Shown in pieces: positions 44,142-53,768 of a stretch of 64,000 bases of DNA. Source of the stretch: Bacillota bacterium (lineage in GTDB: Bacteria > Bacillota > UBA4882 > UBA8346). The stretch's first letter is position 1, and each line of letters begins with the position of its first letter. The stretch lies in the NCBI GenBank assembly GCA_023435565.1, contig JAEYRN010000036.1, forward strand, positions 34,493 through 98,492, in the 5' to 3' direction. The notes under the pieces are model-generated. The model was not told the DNA's origin. It saw only the letters and a program-made list of their open reading frames with translations, and made no database searches. The translations under genes were made by a program, and so were the position numbers.

Positions 44142-45323
44142 TTGACTAACCGACGATTATTTACTTCAGAATCAGTTACAGAAGGGCATCCTGATAAAAT
44201 TTGCGATCAGATTTCCGATGCCGTTCTAGACTCTATTTTTGCCGAGGACCCTAAAGCTCGGGTTGCTTGTGAAACCGCAGTTACCACTGGGTTAGTTTTA
44301 GTAATGGGAGAAATTACCACCAAATGTTATATAGATATTCCCAAAGTAGTACGGGAAACTATTCATGGGATTGGTTATACCAGGGCTAAGTTCGGTTTTG
44401 ACTCGGAAACATGTGCTGTAATTACTTCAATTGACGAACAGTCTCCTGATATTGCTTTGGGTGTTGATAAGGCTCTGGAAGCTAAAACCGGCGCAATGAG
44501 CGAAGAACAAATTGAAGCAATCGGTGCTGGTGATCAAGGAATGGTCTTTGGTTTCGCTTGTGATGAAACTCCCGAATATATGCCGATGCCGATTAGTCTT
44601 GCCCATAAACTTACCAGACGCCTCTCTGAAGTTCGTAAAAAAGATATCATTCCCTATCTTCGTCCGGATGGTAAGAGTCAAGTAACCGTTGAGTATGAGG
44701 ATAATATTCCCAAAAGAATCGATACGATAATTATTTCTTCCCAGCATGATTCCGCAGTTGAACATGACCAAATCGAAAAGGATATCATTGAAAAAGTAAT
44801 TAAAGAAGTGATTCCAGCGGAGCTTTTAGATGATAAAACCAGATATTTGGTAAATCCAACCGGGCGTTTTGTTGTTGGGGGTCCCCAAGGGGATTCCGGT
44901 TTGACCGGACGAAAAATTATAGTTGATACATATGGTGGTATGGCCCGTCATGGTGGAGGGGCTTTTTCCGGAAAAGACCCAACCAAAGTCGACCGTTCGG
45001 CAGCTTATGCTGCGCGTTATGCAGCTAAAAATGTAGTCGCTGCAGGACTTGCTAAACGTTGTGAAATTCAAATTGCTTATGCGATAGGCGTTGCCCGGCC
45101 TGTTTCAGTATTGGTCGATACTTTTGGTACCGGAATATTACCAGAGGATGAAATTGCCAACCTGGTTAAAGATGTTTTTGACTTCCGGCCGGCTGCCATT
45201 ATTAGAGATTTGGATTTAAGAAGGCCTATTTATAAACAAGTTGCCGCATATGGTCATTTTGGTCGTAACGACCTTGATTTGCCGTGGGAAAAACTTGATA
45301 AGGTTTCCCTGTTAAAGAGATAA
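44142..45323 (+). CDS. metK: S-adenosylmethionine synthetase
   Basis: Makes SAM from methionine and ATP. 393 residues. Landmarks: SESVTEGHPDKICDQISDA, GAGDQGMVFGFACDET, GGPQGDSGLTGRKIIVDTYG and GGGAFSGKDPTKVDRSAAY. TTG start after AAGGGAGATGG. It is controlled by the S-box riboswitch immediately upstream. A terminator follows. Confidence 0.98.
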   Translation: MTNRRLFTSESVTEGHPDKICDQISDAVLDSIFAEDPKARVACETAVTTGLVLVMGEITTKCYIDIPKVVRETIHGIGYTRAKFGFDSETCAVITSIDEQSPDIALGVDKALEAKTGAMSEEQIEAIGAGDQGMVFGFACDETPEYMPMPISLAHKLTRRLSEVRKKDIIPYLRPDGKSQVTVEYEDNIPKRIDTIIISSQHDSAVEHDQIEKDIIEKVIKEVIPAELLDDKTRYLVNPTGRFVVGGPQGDSGLTGRKIIVDTYGGMARHGGGAFSGKDPTKVDRSAAYAARYAAKNVVAAGLAKRCEIQIAYAIGVARPVSVLVDTFGTGILPEDEIANLVKDVFDFRPAAIIRDLDLRRPIYKQVAAYGHFGRNDLDLPWEKLDKVSLLKR

Positions 45324-45377
45324 TTCCAACTTCTTCTTTAAAGTTATTAGTTTCAAAGAATATTTGTTATTTCTAAT

Positions 45378-45410
45378 AAAAGAACCAAAGTTTACCGGTT
45401 CTTTTATTTT
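45378..45410 (+). terminator. Rho-independent terminator of metK
   Basis: AAAAGAACC pairs with GGTTCTTTT, followed by ATTTTTAT. Confidence 0.92.
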
Positions 45411-45611
45411 TATCCTTTATGGGAAACTAATTTTAACTAAAGTTCGTTTTAGACAATGCCGAATCTGTAAATAGATTACTTTATAAATATGTTAAATATC
45501 GTATTACCATTTATCGAATAATTAAAAGTATTAAATTGAATTGAATGGACAAACGACACTAACAAAATCCAGGTTGTTCATTTTAATGGTTACTGATATT
45601 AGGTAGGTGTA

Positions 45612-46271
45612 ATGATGCCAATTAGTATACTGATTGTCGACGGTCAAGTAGCGGCCCGACAAGCGCTTAAACGAAAGGTTAGCTTAACGGAGGATTTTAC
45701 TATTATTGGTGAAGCTGAATCCGCAGATGAAGCAATTAATAAAGTATTGTCACTAAAACCAAATGTTGTTTTAATGGATTCGAATTTACCGGATAAGAGC
45801 GGGGTTGAATTAACTAAAGAACTCACCGAAAACGCTCCTGAAGCAAATGTGCTTTTATTGGCTACCAATAGCGATCAGCGTCATATTTCAAAAATAATCA
45901 AAGCGGGAGCGTTAGGATATATCTTAAAAGATGTTAATAGTAATACTCTTCAGGAAGCTATTAAAGCGGTAGCTCAAGGTGACGCTTATATTCAACCATG
46001 TTTATTAACGAAACTAATTAATGAATTTCGTGAAATACTGTCGGATGAAAAAACTATCAAACCTCCTACCGATCTGGGATTAACTCAACGGGAAACGGAG
46101 ATTGTATCGTATATAGCTTGTGGTCAAAGCAATAAGGACATAGCTCGTAAGTTATTTATTAGTGAAAAAACCGTTAAAAATCATGTTAGCAGTATTTTAA
46201 AAAAGATGGAACTAGGCGACCGGACGCAAGTTGCCGTGTATGCTTATAAGAAAGGTTTGGTAGCCAGATAA
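45612..46271 (+). CDS. NarL/FixJ-type response regulator with degenerate acidic pocket
   Basis: A 219-residue protein: receiver domain (about 3-120) and LuxR helix-turn-helix (about 152-215, TQRETEIVSYIACGQSNKDI with ARKLFISEKTVKNHVSSILK). The phospho-acceptor Asp (VLMDSNLPD) and the Lys (YILKDV) are present. The usual D-D pair at the start is LIVDGQ, so only one acid remains and Mg2+ binding may be altered. No histidine kinase is adjacent. The next gene is an orphan Flp pilin, a plausible target. Confidence 0.93.
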   Translation: MMPISILIVDGQVAARQALKRKVSLTEDFTIIGEAESADEAINKVLSLKPNVVLMDSNLPDKSGVELTKELTENAPEANVLLLATNSDQRHISKIIKAGALGYILKDVNSNTLQEAIKAVAQGDAYIQPCLLTKLINEFREILSDEKTIKPPTDLGLTQRETEIVSYIACGQSNKDIARKLFISEKTVKNHVSSILKKMELGDRTQVAVYAYKKGLVAR

Positions 46272-46338
46272 TAATCCAAATCAATTTTCGAAAGTTAAAA
46301 TTAGATTTTTATTTTATTTATTAAAGGGGTTAAATAAG

Positions 46339-46515
46339 GTGTTTCGTAAGTTTTTAATTAGAGTTCGAGATGGGGAAAAAGGTGAAATTTTAATTGAGTA
46401 TGGGTTAATCATTGCTTTAATTGCAGTTGTGTTGATTGGGATTTTGATTGCCGTTAATAACGGTACAACTAACTATGGCAATATTACCAAACCTATTCAA
46501 GATATCCGGAAATAA
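46339..46515 (+). CDS. Flp/Fap-type (type IVb) pilin
   Basis: A 58-residue protein too short for usual calling. It reads MFRKFLIRVRDGEKGEILIE (GTG read as Met), then YGLIIALIAVVLIGILIAVN. The G-E..L-I-E-Y-G-L-I pattern around the prepilin cleavage site and the following hydrophobic helix are diagnostic for Flp pilins. GTG start with AAAGGGG upstream. The tad/flp assembly genes and the prepilin peptidase are not in the window, so export machinery must lie elsewhere or be missing. It follows the LuxR response regulator by 67 bases. Confidence 0.88.
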   Translation: MFRKFLIRVRDGEKGEILIEYGLIIALIAVVLIGILIAVNNGTTNYGNITKPIQDIRK

Positions 46516-46537
46516 ACAGAACCTTCCTTATTTAAAC

Positions 46538-46570
46538 AAACTTTGTCATTATGGCAAAGTTTATCTTTTA
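46538..46570 (+). terminator. Terminator of the Flp pilin gene
   Basis: AAACTTTG pairs with CAAAGTTT, followed by ATCTTTTATT. Confidence 0.8.
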
Positions 46571-46755
46571 TTAATAGACTATGTCTATTATCCCTGTTGA
46601 TAATATTGAATAGTTAAAAAGTCAGGGAGTTTAATAACTATTTTTTGGCGTTGACAATAGAATAAATTGATAATTTAACGTCTCCCTAAAACAGAGTATA
46701 CACTAACAAATTTGAATACCATAATATGCGATGAATAACTAACGGAGGAGAATCT

Positions 46756-48420
46756 ATGTCCAAGCTATTAGAATTTATTTTGCCGGATGAGACTGTACAC
46801 GTTTGCACAGAAGGGACACCGCTTCAAAAAATTGCCGTTGATTTGCAACCGCAGTACTGTTCAACGATTGTAGCAGCTATTCTAAATAATCAATTTCATG
46901 ATTTACGCTATATTCCCAAAAATGGTGGCAGTTTGAAAATAATTGATTTATCCAACCAAGACGGGGTTCGCGTTTATTCACGGAGTCTTTCTTTAGTTTT
47001 ATTTAGGGCCGCTGAAGATATTATACCGGGATGTCAAGTAAGAATTGAACATTCTTTGAGCAAAGGGATATATGGAGAGATTGACACTCAAAAAAACCAA
47101 CCTCTAACAGAGAAAGATATTCGATTGATTGCGGAAAGAATGCGGGAAATTATTAACGCGGATGAGCCAATTACCAAGGAAACAATGCCTTTGGATCAAG
47201 CAATCTCATTTTTTGAAAAGTCAAAAAGGATTGATAAAGTACGTCTTTTGAAATTTAGAGAAAAGCCTGACCTTCATGTTTATCATTGTGGCAATTATAC
47301 GGATTATCTTTATGGTTATATGGTCCCGTCGACCGGTTATTTGAAACAGTTTGAACTAAAATACTATTTGCCAGGATTTATTTTACGTTTTCCGACGGTA
47401 GGGAGCCCAACTACTATCCCTAAATTTGAAGAACAACGTAAACTTTTCCGTATTTACTTTGAATTTGAAAAATGGGGTCGAATTTTAGAAGTTGGTGATG
47501 TGGGTGCTTTAAACCAGCAAGTTGTCAGCGGAAAGGGGGGTGATTTAATTAGGATTGCCGAAGCCCTTCACGAAAAGAAGATTGCTCAAATCGCGGACCA
47601 AATTAGCGCAGACCGAGAACGAATTCGATTAATTCTTATCGCTGGTCCCTCTTCCTCCGGAAAGACAACATTTGCGCAACGTTTAGCGGTCCAGTTAAAG
47701 GTAAACGGTTTAAGGCCGGTATCAATTTCGATTGACGACTATTTTATTGACCGGGATAAAACCCCAATTGGACCGGACGGCTTACCTGATTTTGAATGTC
47801 TTGAGGCTATTGATTTGGAGTTATTTAATGAACAAATCTCCAGTTTGATTCAGGGTTTTCCGGTAAAATTACCGCGATATGATTTTCAAAAAGGGAAACG
47901 TCAGTTTAGAGACGAGGCCCTTCAAATAACCGACGAACAACCGATTATTATTGAGGGTATTCATGGTCTAAATGATCGCTTAACTTCCGAAATACCCAAA
48001 GACCATAAATTCAAAATTTATATTAGTGCGTTGACTCAGTTAAACATCGATGATCATAATCGGATACCTACCACGGATAATCGAATCATTAGAAGAATTG
48101 TTCGGGATAATCAATTTCGGGGCCATGACGCTATAACAACTATTGGCTTATGGCCCATGGTCCGGCGAGGCGAAGAACGTCATATTTTTCCATTTCAGGA
48201 GGAAGCGGATGTTATGTTCAATTCCGCATTAATTTATGAATTAGCCGTTTTAAAGACTTATGCCGAACCTTTACTTGCCGGTATCTCACCCGATATTCCT
48301 GAATTTACCGAAGCCAAACGTCTCCTGAAGTTTTTAAGCTATTTTAAACCACTTGCCGATTGCGAAGTACCATTGAATTCAATCATTCGAGAATTTCTTG
48401 GTTGTAGTTGTTTCCGATAA
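46756..48420 (+). CDS. Uridine kinase-like NTPase with N-terminal TGS domain
   Basis: A 554-residue fusion. Residues 1-65 are TGS-like (a small domain shared with threonyl-tRNA synthetase), about 66-250 match the ThrRS/AlaRS second additional domain (HVYHCGNYTDYLYGYMVPST), and about 290-540 are a P-loop uridine/phosphoribulokinase-type kinase with Walker A GPSSSGKT at 297-304 and SIDDYFIDRDKTP. Such fusions are common in clostridia and are usually annotated as nucleoside kinases. Substrate not proven. GGAGGAG precedes ATG. It is monocistronic. Confidence 0.92.
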   Translation: MSKLLEFILPDETVHVCTEGTPLQKIAVDLQPQYCSTIVAAILNNQFHDLRYIPKNGGSLKIIDLSNQDGVRVYSRSLSLVLFRAAEDIIPGCQVRIEHSLSKGIYGEIDTQKNQPLTEKDIRLIAERMREIINADEPITKETMPLDQAISFFEKSKRIDKVRLLKFREKPDLHVYHCGNYTDYLYGYMVPSTGYLKQFELKYYLPGFILRFPTVGSPTTIPKFEEQRKLFRIYFEFEKWGRILEVGDVGALNQQVVSGKGGDLIRIAEALHEKKIAQIADQISADRERIRLILIAGPSSSGKTTFAQRLAVQLKVNGLRPVSISIDDYFIDRDKTPIGPDGLPDFECLEAIDLELFNEQISSLIQGFPVKLPRYDFQKGKRQFRDEALQITDEQPIIIEGIHGLNDRLTSEIPKDHKFKIYISALTQLNIDDHNRIPTTDNRIIRRIVRDNQFRGHDAITTIGLWPMVRRGEERHIFPFQEEADVMFNSALIYELAVLKTYAEPLLAGISPDIPEFTEAKRLLKFLSYFKPLADCEVPLNSIIREFLGCSCFR

Positions 48421-48505
48421 AAGAAAGTGAAGTATTTCAGTATTAATATGTATTAAATTATTGTTTCATAAATTATAACTCTTTTCTCGATATTCATCCT
48501 TTTAC

Positions 48506-48535
48506 TTGACGTTTTTCAGAAAAAAATGTTAAAAT
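48506..48535 (+). promoter_or_regulatory. Promoter of the lysA leader
   Basis: TTGACG (48506-48511) and TAAAAT (48530-48535) are 18 bases apart. Confidence 0.75.
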
Positions 48536-48541
48536 GAAACG

Positions 48542-48612
48542 GACTTAGATTGATTATCGATGGAATAAAATCCGGAACAAAGGGTATCCCTTCTTCCGGG
48601 TCGTTTTTTATT
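48542..48612 (+). terminator. Leader with early terminator before lysA
   Basis: CCGGAA..AAGGGTATCCCTT..TTCCGG (about 48572-48598) forms a stem-loop followed by six T, about 60 bases after the promoter and ~100 bases before lysA. It resembles an attenuator or a very short RNA. The lysine riboswitch core is absent. Confidence 0.55.
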
Positions 48613-48714
48613 TAATCGTCCACGTCAATCCGATTGACCCGATAACAATAAAACGAATTGACATGATATTTTCTTAATATAGGAGACAGAGTTTCAAGGA
48701 GGTTTTATCTAGTT

Positions 48715-50058
48715 ATGAAATTACGCGGAAATATGAAGGTGAATGCGGCAGGTCATTTAGAGATTGGTGGTTGTGATACGGTTGATTTGGCGCGGGAGTT
48801 CGGGACCCCTTTATATGTATTGGATGAAGAATTTGTCCGCTCCCAATGCCGGGCGTATCGTAACGAACTGGCTGCGGTTTATCCTGATTCGATGGTGATT
48901 TACGCCAGTAAAGCTTTGATGAATATGGCGATAAGTCGAATTATCGATGAGGAAGGATTGGGACTTGATGTGGTTTCCGGCGGCGAGCTTTATACTGCTT
49001 TTAAAACCGGTTTTCCAATGGAAAAAGTCTTTTTTCACGGTAACAATAAGTCGCCCGAAGAATTACGAATGGCCTTGGAATATGGTGTAGGAATAATTGT
49101 GGTGGACAACCTATATGAGCTTGAAAATTTGAATAGTTTGGCGCTTCAAAAGGGGAAAAAGGCTTCGGTAATGTTTCGTTTGACTCCCGGAGTCGAAGCC
49201 CATACCCATACCTATACCCAAACCGGGCAACAGGATTCCAAATTTGGTCTGGGAATTAAAGATGGGGTGGCTACCAAGGTAATTAGTCATGCTTTGACGC
49301 TACCGGGAATTAAAGTTAAAGGTATACATTGTCATATAGGTTCGCAAATTTTTGATATAGAGCCTTATAAACTTGCTGTAAAAATAATGTTCGACTTTTT
49401 AGAGGAGATGAGACATTTAACCGGTTTTGAGGCTGAAATATTAGATATGGGTGGCGGACTGGGGATTATTTACCATGAAGGAGATCAGCCGGCATCAATT
49501 GAATCTTGTGTCCAATTGATTGGTAATGCTGTTAAAGAAGAAACAAAAAAACGTAATTACCCTCTTCCCAAATTGGTATTAGAACCCGGTCGATCTTTGG
49601 TTGGTGAGGCCGGAACAACCCTATATACCGTAGGTAGTATCAAAGAGCTTCCTGGTATAAGGTGCTACTTGGCAGTAAATGGTGGAATGGCTGATAATCC
49701 GAGAGTGGCTTTGTATCAAGCCGAATATGAAGGATTAATTGCCAATAAAGCAGATCAAAAACAGGAAAAATTAGTTACAATTACCGGTAAATGTTGTGAA
49801 TCAGGTGATATGTTAATCTGGGATATTCTTGTTGCTCCGCCCCAACCCGGTGATATAATGGCGATTTTTTCAACTGGTGCTTATAATTATTCCATGGCAA
49901 GCAATTATAACCGTTTACCACGGCCGGCAATGGTTACAGTCCAAAATGGAGAAGCTGATCTAATTGTAGCACGAGAAACTTATCAGGACCTAATTTCGTT
50001 AGATCGGATACCAGGCCGGCTTCAAAAACTTTCAGCCGTTTCCGGGGGCCGTTCCTGA
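48715..50058 (+). CDS. lysA: Diaminopimelate decarboxylase
   Basis: PLP enzyme that makes lysine from meso-diaminopimelate. 447 residues. Landmarks: YASKALMN (PLP-lysine, K66), GLDVVSGGELYTA, VKGIHCHIGSQIFD, LEPGRSLVGEAGTT, CCESGDML and GAYNYSMASNYN. The ATG at 48715 lies 12 bases after GGAGG, which is a little far; ATG at 48733 is an alternative. A short transcript with terminator precedes it, so attenuation is likely. Confidence 0.96.
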   Translation: MKLRGNMKVNAAGHLEIGGCDTVDLAREFGTPLYVLDEEFVRSQCRAYRNELAAVYPDSMVIYASKALMNMAISRIIDEEGLGLDVVSGGELYTAFKTGFPMEKVFFHGNNKSPEELRMALEYGVGIIVVDNLYELENLNSLALQKGKKASVMFRLTPGVEAHTHTYTQTGQQDSKFGLGIKDGVATKVISHALTLPGIKVKGIHCHIGSQIFDIEPYKLAVKIMFDFLEEMRHLTGFEAEILDMGGGLGIIYHEGDQPASIESCVQLIGNAVKEETKKRNYPLPKLVLEPGRSLVGEAGTTLYTVGSIKELPGIRCYLAVNGGMADNPRVALYQAEYEGLIANKADQKQEKLVTITGKCCESGDMLIWDILVAPPQPGDIMAIFSTGAYNYSMASNYNRLPRPAMVTVQNGEADLIVARETYQDLISLDRIPGRLQKLSAVSGGRS

Positions 50059-50207
50059 AATTTTTAACTTTAAGCCAAAGGGAAGGATAATGAATTAGAA
50101 GTGGCGAATAACTGAAGAGTTCCAAAAAAAAGTCCCCGGATCTAAGGTAATAATGAACGAATAACTTTATTTTAAATATAACTTCTGTGAGGTGTTTTTC
50201 GGTTGGG

Positions 50208-50726
50208 ATGTTGAAACGATTATTTATTTGGTGGGTTCCGGGGATTAATAACGAAGAACGAAAGTTAATCGACGATTATCTTGATGACGCCGGTAAATTT
50301 CTTTTTTCACAAATGAGTAACGCCGATCAACACCATTCACTGGCAGTAGCCCAGACGATTCTTACTCAAGCTGCTTATTTACGGGGAGTAAAAATAAAAG
50401 CACTGGTTAAAGCTGCTTTATTACATGATATTGGCAAAATTGAAGGTGACTTCAACTGGTTAAGCAGGTTATTTGTTGGAATGATTCGCAGAATTAAACC
50501 TACTCTCCGAGGAAAATTAGCCATTACAAACCCAGAAACTATGTGGGAGAAAATAAAATACGGTTGTTATGTAGATTTGGTCCATCCAGCCCGAGGTGCT
50601 CATATGGCTAAAATTTTTGGAATTGAACCGGCTGTGGTGGATATGATTAGGCGGCATCACGATCCCCCCCGTGAGAGTCAAAGCCCGGAATTGACCTGGT
50701 TACAGACAGCTGATAGTAAAAATTAA
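50208..50726 (+). CDS. HD-domain metal-dependent phosphohydrolase
   Basis: A 172-residue HD protein. Metal-site motif: QHHSLAVAQTI, LLHDIGKIEG (the HD pair) and RRHHDPP. The N-terminal WW-rich segment (LKRLFIWWVPG) looks membrane-facing. Substrate unknown; nucleotide or signalling phosphate esters are typical. Start is uncertain: ATG at 50208 lies 14 bases after GAGGTG, and the GTG at 50187 overlaps it. Confidence 0.86.
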   Translation: MLKRLFIWWVPGINNEERKLIDDYLDDAGKFLFSQMSNADQHHSLAVAQTILTQAAYLRGVKIKALVKAALLHDIGKIEGDFNWLSRLFVGMIRRIKPTLRGKLAITNPETMWEKIKYGCYVDLVHPARGAHMAKIFGIEPAVVDMIRRHHDPPRESQSPELTWLQTADSKN

Positions 50727-50811
50727 TCACGGTAAATATAAGAAACCGCCAATAAACGCTAATAAACCCGAATACAATCAAAGTGGTTTTTTTGGTGTAA
50801 TTCATTTATTA

Positions 50812-50899
50812 AATAGGATGAAATAAATTTCTTAACCAAGATTTGCATTCCTAATGCTGAATGCAAATGCTATCAAATCGGTATTTATTTCATCCTATT
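50812..50899. repeat. 88-bp foldback hairpin element
   Basis: AATAGGATGAAATAAAT (50812-50828) and its exact reverse complement (50883-50899) flank a second hairpin (TTTGCATT/AATGCAAA at about 50841-50866). It has no T-run and no open frame. It lies between the HD gene and scpA. Confidence 0.75.
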
Positions 50900-51024
50900 A
50901 CAGCTGTTATTAGTTGAATTAAATTCATTAATATTTTCTTCAGCTCCTGCTTTAGGGAGCTGATGCATATTGGAAATTTAATTTAACTTACTGATAAAGA
51001 TCATTGATTTTTTGGTAGGTTTAA

Positions 51025-51771
51025 ATGGACTATGAGATAAAATTGGATATTTTTCAAGGACCTCTTGATTTGCTTTTACATTTGATTGAGAAAGAAGAGG
51101 TCGATATATATAATATTCCAATTGCAATTATTACAGAAAAGTATTTAGATTATCTTCAAACTTTGCAAATGTTAAATTTAGAGGTAGTAGGCGACTTTTT
51201 AATAATGGCGGCTACCTTGATGCAGATCAAAGTGAAGATGTTGCTCCCCCAAACAGTACTTAGCACCGAAGAAACCGTTGAAGAAGGTGAAAACGATCCT
51301 CGTTGGGAGCTTGCTCAAAAACTGATAGAATATAAGAAGATTAAAGAAGCTTCATTAAGCTTACAGAAATTAGAGAGCAGCCAATCTTTGGTTTATACTC
51401 GAAGCGGTGGCGAATTCTCCGATAAAAAGATAACTGCGGCAGTTGATCCCCTCAAGGATTTATCAGTTTGGGACTTGGTAGACGCTTTCAAAATAATTAT
51501 GGACAGTCTTGAGGAAAAACCCATTAATTCCCTGCCAAAACAGGAAATTTCGATTAAACAACGGATGACGGAAATAATGGATTTAGTGAGTAAAGATGGT
51601 AAAATGCTCTTTCAAAAAGTTTTCTCCGAGGTTAAAACCAAACTTGGTTTAATTACCTGTTTCTTAGCGGTTTTGGAACTAATTCGCCTTCGCAAGATTG
51701 CTGCTTCCCAAATATCTCTCTTCGGAGAAATCATTCTTTCAATCCCTGAAAAGGTGAGTAACACGGCATGA
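51025..51771 (+). CDS. scpA: Segregation and condensation protein A (kleisin)
   Basis: Kleisin subunit that bridges Smc heads for chromosome condensation. 248 residues. N-terminal FQGPLDLLLHLIEKEEVDIY is the Smc-neck binding helix signature; the C-terminal winged helix (LGLITCFLAVLELIRLRKI) binds the Smc cap. It overlaps scpB by 4 bases. Confidence 0.96.
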   Translation: MDYEIKLDIFQGPLDLLLHLIEKEEVDIYNIPIAIITEKYLDYLQTLQMLNLEVVGDFLIMAATLMQIKVKMLLPQTVLSTEETVEEGENDPRWELAQKLIEYKKIKEASLSLQKLESSQSLVYTRSGGEFSDKKITAAVDPLKDLSVWDLVDAFKIIMDSLEEKPINSLPKQEISIKQRMTEIMDLVSKDGKMLFQKVFSEVKTKLGLITCFLAVLELIRLRKIAASQISLFGEIILSIPEKVSNTA

Positions 51772-52349
51772 ACCTTCTAATGGCTCGGGCAATTATTGAA
51801 TCACTGATCTTCGCATCTTCGGAACCGATTACCGGGAAAACCATTGCGGAAATAGTCGGTATTAGCGAACATACCGTCAAACAAATTATTTCGGATTTAA
51901 TTGAGGAATACCAAAACCATAAACGGGGGATTCAAATCCATGAAGTTGCAAATGGTTTTCAATTTTGCACCCATCCGGAATGCGCTTCTTATTTAGAAAA
52001 ACTTCAAAAAATGCCGCGCAATGTCGGTTTATCTCAGGCCGCCATCGAAACATTAGCGATTATTGCTTACAAACAACCGATTACAAAGGCTGAGATTGAG
52101 GCATTACGTGGTGTGAGTGTAGAAAGCGCCATTACTACTTTGGTTGACAAAGGCTTAATTGAAGAAGCGGGCCGTAAGGACAGCCCGGGACGACCAATTA
52201 TGTACCGTACCACTAAACAATTTTTAAAATACTTCGGACTCAATTCTTTGGATGAATTACCTAAAATCCCGGAGTGGGTCGGTCAAAATGCCGCTCCAGG
52301 TGCTGAATCAGAAATGACGGAGGCTGTAACTAATGAAGGAATTAATTAA
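51768..52349 (+). CDS. scpB: Segregation and condensation protein B
   Basis: Dimeric winged-helix partner of ScpA. 193 residues with RAIIESLIFASSEPITGKTI near the start and SQAAIETLAIIAYKQPITKA plus GRKDSPGRPIMYRTT. ATG at 51768 overlaps scpA; another in-frame ATG is at 51780. It overlaps the next small gene by 17 bases. Confidence 0.96.
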   Translation: MNLLMARAIIESLIFASSEPITGKTIAEIVGISEHTVKQIISDLIEEYQNHKRGIQIHEVANGFQFCTHPECASYLEKLQKMPRNVGLSQAAIETLAIIAYKQPITKAEIEALRGVSVESAITTLVDKGLIEEAGRKDSPGRPIMYRTTKQFLKYFGLNSLDELPKIPEWVGQNAAPGAESEMTEAVTNEGIN

Positions 52350-52641
52350 AAAATGGATAAAATGGCAACCGACCAGAGACAATAACTATTATTTCGGATT
52401 ATCTCTCTTACAGATTGGAATTCTTTCGATTTTTTGCTACTTATTATTGGATGCCTTTGAGCCTTTGGCATTTTTAATTACTTTTTTAGTTTGCGGTTGG
52501 GGCTTTGTACTATTATGGAAGAGTGATAATGATTTACGTTTCAAACAGTCTCAGGCCCGTATTGAACAACTTGAACGGGAATTATTCTATACCAAGTTAA
52601 TGCTGACTCCGACTCATCTTCTCAAACGAAACAGAAGGTAG
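52333..52641 (+). CDS. Small membrane protein (102 aa), unknown
   Basis: Two membrane helices (about residues 22-42 and 45-62), a charged C-terminal coil (QARIEQLERELFYTKLML) and a basic end. It starts inside the scpB 3' end and is followed by DUF3866 after 9 bases, so it is in the operon. No family recognised. Confidence 0.75.
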   Translation: MKELIKKWIKWQPTRDNNYYFGLSLLQIGILSIFCYLLLDAFEPLAFLITFLVCGWGFVLLWKSDNDLRFKQSQARIEQLERELFYTKLMLTPTHLLKRNRR

Positions 52642-52650
52642 ATAAGAAAA

Positions 52651-53763
52651 ATGTTTTTAATTGCCAAAGGCCGGGTTTTGGATGTTCTTCAGGAAAGTTC
52701 TGAAATACAAGAATTACTAGTCCAAGTAGAAGGGCGCCCCCTACCGGAGAAAGCATATAATTATCTTAGTCTTAACCATAGGTTAACCGGTAATGAATTA
52801 GTCAAGCTCAATATCACCGCTGTTGAATTAGGCTTAGGGACGGGGGGACGTCATTTTGTCATCCCCGAATTTCCCGATATTCAATCCGAGTCTAGCGGAC
52901 ATATTATGAAACTACGTTATACTCCCTGGCAATTTTCGGTACTGGCGGCTGAAGAAGCTGCCAGTCCTTTTCATGATCAATTGGTAGAGGCAGATTCATT
53001 AGAGGGTACGCCGGTGGTAGCTGCGCCTTTACATAGCATGCTTCCTGGTGTTATTCTCGGTTTCAGAAGTTGTTTGAATTATACCCCCAAAATAGCTTAT
53101 GTAATGACGGACGGAGCCGCTTTACCGATTGCTCTTAGCGGGTTAGTAAGTGAATTAAAGCGAAAAAAACTTTTAGACCTAACTATTACAGCGGGTCAAG
53201 CTTTTGGCGGTGATTTGGAGGCAGTTAGTATCCCGTCTGCATTATTAACCGCATACCAAGCGCTAAAGCCCGATTTAATCATTGTATCTCTTGGTCCCGG
53301 TATTGTTGGAACCGGTACTAAGCTTGGATTTAGTGGGATTGAACAGTCCTGGATCCTGGATTTGACTTACCGACTTGGCGGAATACCTGTGGCAGTACCT
53401 AGGATTAGTTTCGCAGATTTACGTGAACGCCATCATGGCCTCAGTCATCATAGTTTGACCATTCTTAATCTGGCTAATAATCCGGCGTTTATTGGTCTAG
53501 CTGATGAGATGCCCGGTGAATATCTTGAAACTATTAAGTTGCTTATTAAGAAGTACAACTTGTTTAAACGGCATCAATGGTATTTAGTGAAAAACACCAT
53601 TGACAGTTTGAATCTTTTTAAAGAATTCAACATTCAAGTAACAACTATGGGACGGAGGATCACTGATGATCCGTGGTTTTTTAGGCATACGATTATAGCG
53701 GGAATCTTGGCCGGCTTAACCCGAACAAATCAATTGGATGCTCTAACAAAAATAATGGAGTAA
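52651..53763 (+). CDS. DUF3866-family protein
   Basis: A 370-residue protein, soluble. Typical sequence: YNYLSLNHRLTGNELVKLNI, ELGLGTGGRHFVIP, and KIAYVMTDGAALPIALSG. Found in many Bacillota beside scpB or nudF and spoIIM. The function is unknown; an alpha/beta hydrolase or phosphatase-like fold is possible. The NUDIX gene follows after 5 bases. Confidence 0.85.
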   Translation: MFLIAKGRVLDVLQESSEIQELLVQVEGRPLPEKAYNYLSLNHRLTGNELVKLNITAVELGLGTGGRHFVIPEFPDIQSESSGHIMKLRYTPWQFSVLAAEEAASPFHDQLVEADSLEGTPVVAAPLHSMLPGVILGFRSCLNYTPKIAYVMTDGAALPIALSGLVSELKRKKLLDLTITAGQAFGGDLEAVSIPSALLTAYQALKPDLIIVSLGPGIVGTGTKLGFSGIEQSWILDLTYRLGGIPVAVPRISFADLRERHHGLSHHSLTILNLANNPAFIGLADEMPGEYLETIKLLIKKYNLFKRHQWYLVKNTIDSLNLFKEFNIQVTTMGRRITDDPWFFRHTIIAGILAGLTRTNQLDALTKIME

Positions 53764-53768
53764 GATAG

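Noticed and set aside
48542..48714. Lysine riboswitch before lysA
   Set aside because: The conserved L-box core is missing and the leader before the terminator is too short.
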